Shown: positions 24,026 through 31,847 of the stretch, piece by piece
How the letters are laid out: each line of letters opens with the position of its first letter
Position numbering within the stretch: position 1 is the first letter of the stretch
Source: an uncultured Phycisphaerales bacterium
GTDB lineage: Bacteria; Planctomycetota; Phycisphaerae; Phycisphaerales; UBA1924
Reading direction: 5' to 3'
Assembly: GCA_903929885.1 (NCBI GenBank)
Contig: CAIYWI010000162.1
Coordinates: 1-32,115 of the forward strand
Length of the DNA stretch: 32,115 bases
Notes under the pieces: model-generated
The model's database searches: none
What the model was told of the DNA's origin: nothing
The model's input: only the letters and a program-made list of their open reading frames with translations
Made by a program: the position numbers and the translations under genes

Positions 24026-24057
24026 GCGCCCGGGCCCGGCGGCCCGGGCGCTTTCTT
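24026..24057 (+). terminator. Intrinsic terminator after second dockerin gene
   Basis: A perfect 11-bp stem, GCGCCCGGGCC (24026-24036) with GGCCCGGGCGC (24041-24051) around CGGC, is followed by TTTCTT. It begins 35 bp after the stop. The stem core (GCCCGGGCC / GG.CCGGGC) is nearly the same sequence as in the terminator of the first dockerin gene. Confidence 0.85.
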
Positions 24058-24085
24058 GCGCACCGGTGTCCATCCCGCCCGGGCC

Positions 24086-24091
24086 TACCAT
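24086..24091 (+). promoter_or_regulatory. Candidate -10 box (TACCAT), leaderless spacing, nrdR
   Basis: TACCAT is followed by exactly 8 nt (CGCGCCGC) and the GTG at 24100. There is no Shine-Dalgarno, and no -35 of note. Confidence 0.45.
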
Positions 24092-24099
24092 CGCGCCGC

Positions 24100-24621
24100 G
24101 TGAACTGTCCCTTCTGCGCCTCCAACCACGACAAGGTCATCGACAGTCGCGAGAGCGACGGCGGCAAGATCATCCGCCGTCGCCGCGAGTGCCTGGCCTG
24201 CAACCGTCGCTTCACCACCTACGAGCGCATCGAGCAGACCGCCCGCCTCACCGTCGTGAAGCGAGACGGCACGCACGTGCCCTTCAGCCGCGACAGCATC
24301 ATGCGGGGCATTCAGGCCGCCTGCGGGAAGCGTCCCATTCCCGAGCAGCGCAAGGAAGCCCTCGTCTCGCAGGTCGAGGAGGAACTCCATCAGGAGTTCG
24401 ATCGCGAGGTCTCCAGCGCGGTGATCGGCCAGCGCGTCATGGCCAAGCTTCGCGACCTCGACGAAGTGGCCTACATCCGCTACGCCAGCGAACACCACCA
24501 GTTCCGCAGCGTCGAAGACCTCCGCGCCGAGCTTGACGCCCTCGAGCAGCGCACCCGCGACGTCAAGGACCAGCAGCCCCTCTTCGGCACGACGCCGGCT
24601 CCCAAGCCGGCCAAGCCCTGA
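24100..24621 (+). CDS. nrdR: Transcriptional regulator NrdR
   Basis: A 173-residue protein starting at a GTG (24100). The N-terminal zinc ribbon has C3-P-F-C6 and C31-L-A-C34, and is followed by the family motif NRRFTTYERIE. An ATP-cone domain covers about 46-136 (TVVKRDGTHVPFSRDSIMRG and the rest). NrdR senses ATP/dATP through the cone and represses ribonucleotide reductase genes at NrdR boxes. The Gln/Pro/Lys-rich tail after about 150 is a short extension. No nrd gene is in the window. The frame is open upstream to 24019, but the zinc ribbon fixes the start. The methyltransferase gene begins 15 bp after its stop and may share its transcript. Confidence 0.95.
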   Translation: MNCPFCASNHDKVIDSRESDGGKIIRRRRECLACNRRFTTYERIEQTARLTVVKRDGTHVPFSRDSIMRGIQAACGKRPIPEQRKEALVSQVEEELHQEFDREVSSAVIGQRVMAKLRDLDEVAYIRYASEHHQFRSVEDLRAELDALEQRTRDVKDQQPLFGTTPAPKPAKP

Positions 24622-24636
24622 GCTCGCCTTGTTGCC

Positions 24637-26778
24637 ATGGCGATGAGCCCTTCGCCTCCCGATGCCGCAGGTCGCGCCCTTGAGCGCGTGCTGCCTCCCT
24701 TGGCCGAGGCCGCCGCGCGGGGCATCCCTCGATCTCGGCTGTTGTCGACCCTGGTTCGACTGCTGGTGCAGGATGCGGCCGCCATTCGGGGTTTCGCCCT
24801 CCGCGGCTGGCTCGTGCCCGGTGATGATCTTGGCCTGCGCGCGGCGGCCCGCGACGTGGCCGTGATGCACATCGACCGTCCGGTGGAGTGGATCGGCGCG
24901 ATCCACGAACGGATGCTGGCCACGGACTTCGCGGCCCTCCGGGGCGGTCGGTCGTCGCGAGGCGATCGCAAGCGAGCCGGCGCGTTCTACACGCCGCCGG
25001 CGTTGGTCGCCCATCTGCTCGACCATGCACTCGAGCCGATCGTCGAACGCCGCTTGCGCGCCGTCGAGGATCCCCTCGAAGCCGTGACGTCGATCCGAGT
25101 GCTCGACCCCTCGTGCGGGGGCGGCAACTTCCTGCTCGCAGCCGCCCGGCGGCTCGCCGCCCGCCTCGTGCAGCGGTCCTCTCTGCCGATGTCCGAGGCG
25201 ATGTCGCGAGTGGTCGCCTCGTGCATTCACGGCGTCGATGGCGACCCGGTGGCCGTCGAGGCTTGCATCGGCTCGCTGCTGCTCGAAGCGGCGTCGTCCA
25301 CGCTCTCGTACGAGACGGTGGCCGCGAACGTCCTGCACGGCGATTCCCTGACGGGCACGCTGGTGGACACGCCCGTGACGGTTGCTTCAGGCGAGCCGAC
25401 ACGCGCCGATCGCGACGCATGGTGCGAGGCCGCGATGGGTCGACGCGACGGTGCCGCCGCGAGCGATCGGCGCGGATGGCTTCATTGGTCCGACGCGTTT
25501 CCGCGGGTGTGGTCGTCCTCCGATGACGGTGGCGGGTTCGACGTCGTGGTGGGCAATCCGCCATTCCTCAACCAACTCGAAAAGGCCACCGTCCTGACAC
25601 GAGCTCGGGATGCCCTGATCCGTGCCGTCAGCGGCGGCGTGGGCAAGGGCTACACCGACGTCTCGGCGACCTTCCTCTGGCGAAGCGTCCAACTGGCTGC
25701 ACGCGGCGGACGCGTGGCGATGGTGCAGCCGCAGTCGGTCCTTTCCTCTCGCGATGCAGGCCCGGTGCGAAGGGCCGTCGCCGGCCGCGCGTCGCTGGTG
25801 TCCCTTTGGGTCGCCGACGAGCGCGTCTTCGCGGGCGCGAGCGTCTTCACCTGCGCCCCCGTGCTTGAAGTGGGCGATCGTGCGCAGGAGCCGGTGTCGC
25901 GAAGTCGCGGCATGACATTCGAGGCATTGCCGCCCGTGCGGGTCGACGCCCACGCGTGGACGGCGGGCGATACGTGGACGCCGCTCATCGCCGCGGCGTG
26001 GGGCGTGCCGGAGTTCACGCTCGCGACCCGGGCCACCCTTGCCGACATCGCCACTGCCACGGCGGACTTCCGCGACCAGTACTACGGCCTCGACGGCTTT
26101 CTCGTCGAGGATGGCGCGGCGCCTTCGCTGCTGCACGCCCAGCAGCCGCGGCTGGTGACGACGGGCCACATCGACCTCGCCCGGTTGCGGTGGGGGGAGC
26201 GTCCCGCTCGCATCCTGAGGCAGGCGTGGCAGGCCCCTCGCGTGGACCGAGCCCGGATGGAGCGCGAGGGCACGCTCGGTCCGTGGCTTGCGAGGCGGCT
26301 CGTGCCCAAGGTGCTCCTGGCCACGCAGACTCGCATTCTCGAGGCATGGGTCGACGAGACGGGAGAGGCCGTCCCGTGCATCCCCCTGCTCACGATCATG
26401 CCCCGGCCCGGCGTTGATCTCTGGCGTGTCGCCGCCGCCGTCGCCTCGCCTGTCGCGTGCGCGGTCGCCATGCAACGGCACGCCGGGGCGGCCCTGACGA
26501 TCGATGCCATCAAGCTCAGCGCGTCGCAAGCCCTGCGGCTGCCTCTGCCGGATTGCGAGCATCGCTGGGGACATGGCGCGGCGCTCTTCAAGGCGGCGTC
26601 CGTCGCGGCGTCCGACCGGGAGCGGCTTGAAGCCCTGGCGGCGTTCGGCGACGTGATGTGCGGTGCGTACGGGCTTGGCGCGGAGACGTGCGATCGTCTG
26701 GAGGCCTGGTGGGTCTCGCGACTCGAGGCCTCCGAGCGGCCCGCACGAGGCCGCCCCGCTCGCTCGCCGCGAGCCTGA
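24637..26778 (+). CDS. Eco57I-type N6-adenine DNA methyltransferase without visible nuclease
   Basis: A 713-residue protein with the motifs of type IIG-like adenine methyltransferases. Motif X is near RKRAGAFYTPP (111-121). Motif I is VLDPSCGGGNFLLAA (155-169), and the acidic motif II region is GVDGDPVAVE (199-208). The catalytic motif IV is NPPF (307-310). The C-terminal 300 residues are where a target-recognition domain would lie. The N-terminal 110 residues are too short for, and show no signature of, the PD-(D/E)XK nuclease usual in type IIG enzymes. No restriction gene is adjacent. It may be an orphan methyltransferase with epigenetic function or the remnant of a defence system. Target sequence cannot be read from the protein. 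Codon third positions shift back to more G here than in nrdR and the dockerin gene. Confidence 0.88.
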   Translation: MAMSPSPPDAAGRALERVLPPLAEAAARGIPRSRLLSTLVRLLVQDAAAIRGFALRGWLVPGDDLGLRAAARDVAVMHIDRPVEWIGAIHERMLATDFAALRGGRSSRGDRKRAGAFYTPPALVAHLLDHALEPIVERRLRAVEDPLEAVTSIRVLDPSCGGGNFLLAAARRLAARLVQRSSLPMSEAMSRVVASCIHGVDGDPVAVEACIGSLLLEAASSTLSYETVAANVLHGDSLTGTLVDTPVTVASGEPTRADRDAWCEAAMGRRDGAAASDRRGWLHWSDAFPRVWSSSDDGGGFDVVVGNPPFLNQLEKATVLTRARDALIRAVSGGVGKGYTDVSATFLWRSVQLAARGGRVAMVQPQSVLSSRDAGPVRRAVAGRASLVSLWVADERVFAGASVFTCAPVLEVGDRAQEPVSRSRGMTFEALPPVRVDAHAWTAGDTWTPLIAAAWGVPEFTLATRATLADIATATADFRDQYYGLDGFLVEDGAAPSLLHAQQPRLVTTGHIDLARLRWGERPARILRQAWQAPRVDRARMEREGTLGPWLARRLVPKVLLATQTRILEAWVDETGEAVPCIPLLTIMPRPGVDLWRVAAAVASPVACAVAMQRHAGAALTIDAIKLSASQALRLPLPDCEHRWGHGAALFKAASVAASDRERLEALAAFGDVMCGAYGLGAETCDRLEAWWVSRLEASERPARGRPARSPRA

Positions 26779-26808
26779 CGTCGCTGGTGGCGGGCGGACC
26801 CGCCTTCC

Positions 26809-26814
26809 TACGAT
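26809..26814 (+). promoter_or_regulatory. Candidate -10 box (TACGAT), leaderless spacing
   Basis: TACGAT (4 of 6 to TATAAT) is followed by exactly 8 nt (GGGCTTCC) and the ATG at 26823. No Shine-Dalgarno lies between. Confidence 0.45.
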
Positions 26815-26822
26815 GGGCTTCC

Positions 26823-27968
26823 ATGAAGTCCTTGCGATTGGCCCCGCTCGCCTCTCTCGTGCTCCTGTTGCCCGTTGCCGGCTGCACTCAGGGCGGGACC
26901 GCCCCCCGCGCCGCGGCGGCGAAGCCCGAAGCGACATCGAGCGCGCAGGTCCCGTCGTCCACGACCGCCGAGCCCCTCTCGTTGGCGGCCGCGCTCCGCG
27001 AGCAGGATCAGGTCGAGGCGCGTTCCTTGTCGAAGAAGGTGGGCATCCGTCTCGAGGACAGGCCCAGCGGTGCGACGCCAGAGTGGTTCGCGGCCGCCGC
27101 CACCACGCCGGGGCGTTCCGCGGGTGTCGGGTCGGCCCGTACGCTGGTCGATGCCGTCAATCAGGCCGTGACCAAGGCGGGGCGTCAGATCGAGGCCCGT
27201 GGCGGGCGCCCTCAGTCCATGAAGATCGAGCGCATCGCCTATGCGCGACTGGCCACGGGCGTCTACTCCGCCTGGGCGGCGATGGGCGATGGTTCCAACA
27301 TGGGCGAGGTGGTGTCGGCGGCCGAGGAGTCGCCCATCGAGATCACGTCGCCTCAGGTGCCGATGCCCTCGCTTCGCGACCCCAAGGCAGCGATCGCCAC
27401 CGGCGAGAGCGCCACTCCGCCAGCCCCCACCCCGGCCCCCACCCCCGCGCCAGCGACGGCACCGTCACCCGTCCCGGCGGCTGAGGCAGCGGCTCCGGCC
27501 CCGGTCGTCGAGGCGGCTCCGGCTCCCGTTGCCGCCCCCGCTTCGGCCCCCTCGTCGGCTTCGGATGCTGTCGCCCCGGCACCGGCCATCGACGCGCCTG
27601 CCGCGGCGGCGCCGGCCCCTGCCACTCCAGGCGCCGGCCTCGACACGCTGGTGGCCTCCGAGCCCCCGCTCAAGGCACCCACGTGGTGGAACGCAGCCCC
27701 GGCGCAGCAGGGTGATCGGGTGGTGGTGGGGGTGATGGTTGAGGGACGCACCACCGCCGAGTGCATCGCCGCGGCACAGCGCGTCGGCAAGTCCAAGCTT
27801 GCGGCAGCCATCGGCGCCGAGCCCGGACGGGTGATCGCCCTTCGCACCCTCTCGACTGGCGCCCAGAACAACATGTTGCGGATGTTCGCGATCATGTCAT
27901 GCAAGGGAACGCTCGCCCCCGCGGCCGAGCCAGCGCCCGCAGCCGCCCCCGCAGACGGCGCCAAGTGA
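26823..27968 (+). CDS. Two-domain lipoprotein with Ala/Pro linker, LPP20-like repeats
   Basis: A 381-residue protein with lipobox VAGC (Cys21). A first domain (about 78-155) contains EWFAAAATTPGRSAGVGSAR, TLVDAVNQAVTKAGRQIEAR, and ARLATGVYSAWAAMG. A roughly 90-residue Ala/Pro-rich low-complexity linker follows (about 195-285). A second domain (about 292-365) has the same plan: TWWNAAPAQQGDRVVVGVMV, TTAECIAAAQRVGKSKLAAA, then MLRMFAIMSCKG. The W-(F/W)-x-A-A-(P/A) opening, Gly/Val strand and Ala-rich helix resemble LPP20-type lipoprotein domains, so this looks like an internal duplication. Location is inferred to be membrane-anchored and periplasmic. The start is the ATG at 26823, 44 bp after the methyltransferase stop, with its own -10 box. 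Function is unknown. Confidence 0.75.
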   Translation: MKSLRLAPLASLVLLLPVAGCTQGGTAPRAAAAKPEATSSAQVPSSTTAEPLSLAAALREQDQVEARSLSKKVGIRLEDRPSGATPEWFAAAATTPGRSAGVGSARTLVDAVNQAVTKAGRQIEARGGRPQSMKIERIAYARLATGVYSAWAAMGDGSNMGEVVSAAEESPIEITSPQVPMPSLRDPKAAIATGESATPPAPTPAPTPAPATAPSPVPAAEAAAPAPVVEAAPAPVAAPASAPSSASDAVAPAPAIDAPAAAAPAPATPGAGLDTLVASEPPLKAPTWWNAAPAQQGDRVVVGVMVEGRTTAECIAAAQRVGKSKLAAAIGAEPGRVIALRTLSTGAQNNMLRMFAIMSCKGTLAPAAEPAPAAAPADGAK

Positions 27969-27995
27969 ACCTCACGTGAAGTGGAGACGCATTCG

Positions 27996-28763
27996 ATGAG
28001 CAGCAAGATCTTCTCCGACGCGGCCTCGTGCCTGGCCGACCTGCGAGACAAGGGCATTCTCCGCGACGGCATGACCGTCATGGTCGGCGGCTTTGGCCTC
28101 TGCGGCATCCCCGAGCACCTCATCGTCGCCCTGCGAGACAGCGGCGTGAAGAACCTCACCTGCATCTCCAACAACGCCGGCGTCGACGACTTCGGGCTGG
28201 GCCTGCTCCTGCAGACCCGGCAGATCCGCAAGATGATCAGCAGTTACGTCGGCGAGAACGCGACCTTCGAGAAGCAGTTCCTCGCCAACGAGCTCGAGAT
28301 CGAGTTCAACCCGCAGGGCACGCTGGCCGAGCGCATCCGCGCCGGCGGCGCGGGCATCCCGGCCTTCTTCACCGCCACGGGCGTGGGCACGGTGGTGGCC
28401 GACGGCAAGCCCACCAAGATGTTCTATCGACCCTGCGACGATCCGGCCGGACAGAACCGCGGGGCCGACGTCCCGGGCAAGGAGCGTCGCGAGTACGTCA
28501 TGGAGACCGGCCTCTTCGCCGATCTTGCGCTCGTGCACGCCGCCAAGGCCGATCCCTTCGGCAACCTCGTCTACAACAAGACGGCTCGCAACTTCAACCC
28601 CATGATGGCGTGTGCCGCGGCGTTCACCATCGCCGAAGTGGATGAGATCGTCGGGCTCGGTGAACTCGACCCCGATCATGTGCACACGCCCGGCTCGTAC
28701 GTGAAGCGCATCGTCAAGACGAAGGCGACCAAGCGCATCGAGCAACGCACCGTTCGCGAGTGA
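27996..28763 (+). CDS. CoA-transferase subunit A (3-oxoacid type), no adjacent subunit B
   Basis: A 255-residue class I CoA-transferase alpha subunit of the ScoA/AtoD type, which moves CoA between succinyl-CoA and a 3-oxoacid. The family signature GMTVMVGGFGLCGIPEH is near 25-41. It also has SNNAGVDDFGLGLLL, GIPAFFTATGVGT and DPFGNLVYNKTARNFNP. The catalytic glutamate of these enzymes lies in subunit B, usually encoded just downstream or fused. Here the next gene is a convergent ABC ATPase 19 bp away, so subunit B must be elsewhere or missing. The ATG at 27996 has GGAG 9 nt upstream; the in-frame GTG at 27981 is less likely. This is one of the few first genes in the window with a clear ribosome-binding site, so it may be cotranscribed with the lipoprotein 27 bp upstream. 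Confidence 0.9.
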   Translation: MSSKIFSDAASCLADLRDKGILRDGMTVMVGGFGLCGIPEHLIVALRDSGVKNLTCISNNAGVDDFGLGLLLQTRQIRKMISSYVGENATFEKQFLANELEIEFNPQGTLAERIRAGGAGIPAFFTATGVGTVVADGKPTKMFYRPCDDPAGQNRGADVPGKERREYVMETGLFADLALVHAAKADPFGNLVYNKTARNFNPMMACAAAFTIAEVDEIVGLGELDPDHVHTPGSYVKRIVKTKATKRIEQRTVRE

Positions 28764-28782
28764 GGTCACGTCCCGCGGCCTG

Positions 28783-29508
<726 letters not shown>

Positions 29509-29573
29509 GGTGTCGGGGGGTAGGGTAGTGGCGGCGAGAACAGACGGGGTCGGGTCGAGTTCGCCACGCCCCC

Positions 29574-29579
29574 TAGAGT
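29574..29579 (+). promoter_or_regulatory. Weak candidate -10 box (TAGAGT) of BamE-like lipoprotein
   Basis: TAGAGT (4 of 6 to TATAAT) lies 84 bp before the ATG at 29664, leaving a leader of about 78 nt that ends in a clear GGAG. No -35 was recognised. Confidence 0.3.
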
Positions 29580-29663
29580 CGCCCGTCTCGCCGCGGTCCG
29601 TTGGTGAGTTCGCACGCCGGGCCCGAGACGATGCTCAATCCACCTCCTTTGGAGCCCCATGCC

Positions 29664-29993
29664 ATGAAGACCACCCCCCTCCAGCGTGTCTTGGCGATAT
29701 CCGTGCTCGGCGCCGCCCTCGTGGCCTGCGGCTCCCTGGCCGGGTGCGAGGCCAAGGTCTCCGATTCGACCTATTCCATGATCCAGCCCGGCATGACGCT
29801 CGACGACGTCCAGCGCGTCATGGAATCCAAGGGGGAACGCCAAGAGGTGTCGGGCACCAGCATCTCCGGCGCGGGCATCGGCTCGACTTCCTCTTCCGGT
29901 CCCGAGGTGTGGGTCTGGAAGGCCGGCCGCAAGGAGATCTCCGTGACCATGGCCGGCGGCAAGGTCGTCTCGGTCAGCAAGGCCGGATTCTGA
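29664..29993 (+). CDS. BamE/SmpA-like small lipoprotein
   Basis: A 109-residue protein with a signal peptide and two possible lipobox cysteines, Cys22 (LVAC) and Cys28 (LAGC); the second fits the consensus better. The mature part reads YSMIQPGMTLDDVQRVMESK followed by a beta-rich end (EVWVWKAGRKEISVTM, GKVVSVSKAGF), the plan of BamE/SmpA-fold proteins: a helix introduced by a PGMT-type motif, then a beta sheet. Classical BamE belongs to the outer-membrane protein assembly machine, but this fold is also used in other lipoproteins, so membership of a BAM complex is not claimed. The ATG at 29664 has GGAG upstream. Confidence 0.75.
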   Translation: MKTTPLQRVLAISVLGAALVACGSLAGCEAKVSDSTYSMIQPGMTLDDVQRVMESKGERQEVSGTSISGAGIGSTSSSGPEVWVWKAGRKEISVTMAGGKVVSVSKAGF

Positions 29994-30020
29994 TCGCCCG
30001 TCGGGTTCACTCGCTGCGTC

Positions 30021-30875
30021 ATGTCCGAGCCGCTCCTGTGCGCCTTGGTTCTCGGAGCGTCCGTCGTGGCCGGGCTCTTGGGCTCGCTCACCGGGCTTGG
30101 TGGCGGCGTCGTGATCATTCCCGTGCTCGTCCTGCTCTTTGGCGTCGACCTTCGCTACGCCATCGGTGCATCGCTGGTGGCTGTCATCGCGACCTCCACG
30201 GGGTCGGCGGCGGCCTTCGTGCGAGAGGGCTTCACCAACCTGCGCATCGCCATGCTGCTCGAGGTGGCCACCACCGCCGGTGCGCTGTGCGGCGCGGTGT
30301 TGGCGGCGTATCTGCCGGTGCCCGCGCTGGCCATGCTCTTCTCCCTCGTGCTGCTCTACACGGCGTACACCACGTTCCGCAGTCGCGTCGCCGATCACCC
30401 CGACTTGCCCCCCGACCCGCTTGCCACGCGGCTTGGCCTCAACGGGCACGCGCCCGTGCGGGGCGCCGACGGCGCGCCGGGCACCAAGCCCTACTTCCCG
30501 CGCCGGGTGCCGGCGGGGTTCGCGGTGATGTTCGGAGCCGGCGTGCTTTCCGCGCTGGTGGGGATCGGCTCGGGCGTCGTGAAGGTGCTGGCGATGGATC
30601 GGCTGATGCAACTGCCGTTCAAGGTGTCGACGACCACGAGCAACTTCATGATCGGCGTGACCGCCGCGGCGGGCGCCGGCGTGCTGCTGCACCGCGGGCA
30701 GATCGATCCTCGCTTGGCGGCGCCGGTCGCGGTGGGGGCCCTCGCCGGTTCCTTCATCGGGGCCCGCATCCTGCCCCACGCCAATGTTCGCGTCCTCCGC
30801 GTGGCCTTCGCCACGCTGGTGGCCTTGGCGGGCGTCCAGATGCTGATTCGGGGCGTGCAGGGGGTGATGTCGTGA
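30021..30875 (+). CDS. Sulfite exporter TauE/SafE family permease
   Basis: A 284-residue membrane protein with the typical two-half TauE/SafE layout. The first half has GLLGSLTGLGGGVVIIPVLV and TM segments up to about residue 120. A longer hydrophilic loop follows at about 120-168 (Asp/Pro-rich). The second half repeats the plan with AGVLSALVGIGSGVVKVLAM and ends LVALAGVQMLIRGVQG. The family exports sulfite, sulfoacetate or related organosulfur anions. The GTG of the following DUF1634 gene overlaps its stop, so the two are translationally coupled, a known partnership. A TTCACT hexamer 9 nt before the ATG is a weak promoter candidate. Substrate is inferred from the family only. Confidence 0.93.
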   Translation: MSEPLLCALVLGASVVAGLLGSLTGLGGGVVIIPVLVLLFGVDLRYAIGASLVAVIATSTGSAAAFVREGFTNLRIAMLLEVATTAGALCGAVLAAYLPVPALAMLFSLVLLYTAYTTFRSRVADHPDLPPDPLATRLGLNGHAPVRGADGAPGTKPYFPRRVPAGFAVMFGAGVLSALVGIGSGVVKVLAMDRLMQLPFKVSTTTSNFMIGVTAAAGAGVLLHRGQIDPRLAAPVAVGALAGSFIGARILPHANVRVLRVAFATLVALAGVQMLIRGVQGVMS

Positions 30876-31255
30876 CCGGACGCACGCCCACCATCGAAAC
30901 CGCCGTCTCGCGGATCCTCCGGGCAGGGGTGTTCGCCGCATTGACCGCCGCCTTCGTTGGCGGGGTCATCCACTTCGTCAGCCGCCCGGCCGAGCAGGTC
31001 TCTTTCGCGACTTTCAGCGGCGTCGAGGCCTCGTTGACCGCGCCGGGCGCGATTCTGGCCCAAGCCGCTCGGGCCGACGGCCTCGCGCTCATGCAGTTGG
31101 CCGTGCTCATTCTCATCGCCACGCCCATCATCCGCGTGCTGGCCTCCCTGATCACCTTCGCCCTGCTTCGCGAGCGGTTCTTCGTCGTGGTCACGCTGCT
31201 GGTGCTCGGCATGCTCACCCTGGGGCTGTCGGGGTGGATGTCGCACGGCCCTTGA
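30872..31255 (+). CDS. DUF1634 domain-containing membrane protein
   Basis: A 127-residue protein starting at a GTG (30872) that overlaps the TauE/SafE stop (GTGA). It has three predicted TM helices at about 18-37, 70-92 and 99-122 (e.g. VFAALTAAFVGGVIHFV, ALMQLAVLILIATPIIRVLA, RFFVVVTLLVLGMLTLGL). DUF1634 proteins characteristically follow TauE/SafE permeases and probably form part of the transporter. No catalytic residues are visible. The gene ends 40 bp before the phosphatase start. Confidence 0.9.
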   Translation: MTGRTPTIETAVSRILRAGVFAALTAAFVGGVIHFVSRPAEQVSFATFSGVEASLTAPGAILAQAARADGLALMQLAVLILIATPIIRVLASLITFALLRERFFVVVTLLVLGMLTLGLSGWMSHGP

Positions 31256-31283
31256 GTTCGCCACGGGCGAGGCGCGACGCTGG

Positions 31284-31289
31284 TACGCT
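31284..31289 (+). promoter_or_regulatory. Candidate -10 box (TACGCT) of phosphatase gene
   Basis: TACGCT is followed by 6 nt (TGCGAG) and the GTG at 31296. It is the same hexamer as found upstream of the lipoprotein gene at 5718 and of purB. Confidence 0.4.
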
Positions 31290-31295
31290 TGCGAG

Positions 31296-31847
31296 GTGCC
31301 GACTCCTGCCGTCTTTCTCGATCGCGACGACACGCTGATGGCGTGCAACGACCTGCCGCCGCCTCCGCCGCCGGGCGCGAGGGGCGACATGGTCGATCCT
31401 TCGCTCGTGCGCCTGTTGCCGGGGGTGCGTGAGGGGTGCCATCGCCTGCGGGCGGCGGGGTTCACGCTGGTGGTGGTGTCGAACCAAGGGTCGGTGGCCC
31501 GGGGCATCGCCACGCCCCACATGGTCGAGCGCGTGAACGATGCGGTGCGAGGGGCCTTGGGCATGCCCGATCTTCCCTTCTACTACTGCCCGTTTCATCC
31601 CAAGGGCCTTGTGCCCTTCTTCACCGGCGAGCACCCGTGGCGAAAGCCCCAGGCCGGCATGATCCACGCGGCGGCGAGCGAGTTGGCGCTCGATCTCGCC
31701 CGCTCGTGGCTGATCGGCGACGCGAGCCGCGACGTCGAGGCGGGCATCGAAGCAGGCCTGGCCGCGGCGAGATGCCTGCGAACGGGGCCGGACCACCTTT
31801 CCTTCGACGCGGCCTGCGAGCGGATCCTCTACGATTCGACCGCATGA
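31296..31847 (+). CDS. HAD-IIIA phosphatase, GmhB-like (heptose bisphosphate phosphatase family)
   Basis: A 183-residue HAD phosphatase. Motif 1 is FLDRDDT with D9 as nucleophile and D11 as acid/base. Motif 2 is VVSNQGSVARG (S62, N63, Q64). Motif 3/4 is RKPQAGM (116-122) with GDASRDVEAG (141-150). These match histidinol-phosphate/heptose-1,7-bisphosphate 7-phosphatases of lipopolysaccharide precursor synthesis. The zinc loop of GmhB (C-x-H ... C-x-C) is partly kept: C98 and H101 are present, but the C-x-C pair is replaced by H113-P-W115. An unusual Pro run (PPPPPP, 21-26) lies just after motif 1. The start is a GTG at 31296. The stop overlaps the ATG of the next gene (ATGA). Confidence 0.85.
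   Translation: MPTPAVFLDRDDTLMACNDLPPPPPPGARGDMVDPSLVRLLPGVREGCHRLRAAGFTLVVVSNQGSVARGIATPHMVERVNDAVRGALGMPDLPFYYCPFHPKGLVPFFTGEHPWRKPQAGMIHAAASELALDLARSWLIGDASRDVEAGIEAGLAAARCLRTGPDHLSFDAACERILYDSTA

Noticed and set aside
21433-24063. Minus-strand open frame of 876 codons opposite the second dockerin gene
   Set aside because: Gly/Ala/Val/Asp-rich low-complexity translation mirrors the repetitive plus-strand gene; no independent coding evidence.
24637-26778. Methyltransferase considered as part of a DISARM or BREX defence island
   Set aside because: None of the helicase, phospholipase-D, PglZ or ATPase partners of those systems is present; the neighbours are nrdR and a lipoprotein.
27418-27660. 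Ala/Pro repeat tract considered as a CRISPR-like or satellite repeat
   Set aside because: The repeat is irregular at DNA level and in frame; it encodes a flexible linker, not spaced direct repeats.
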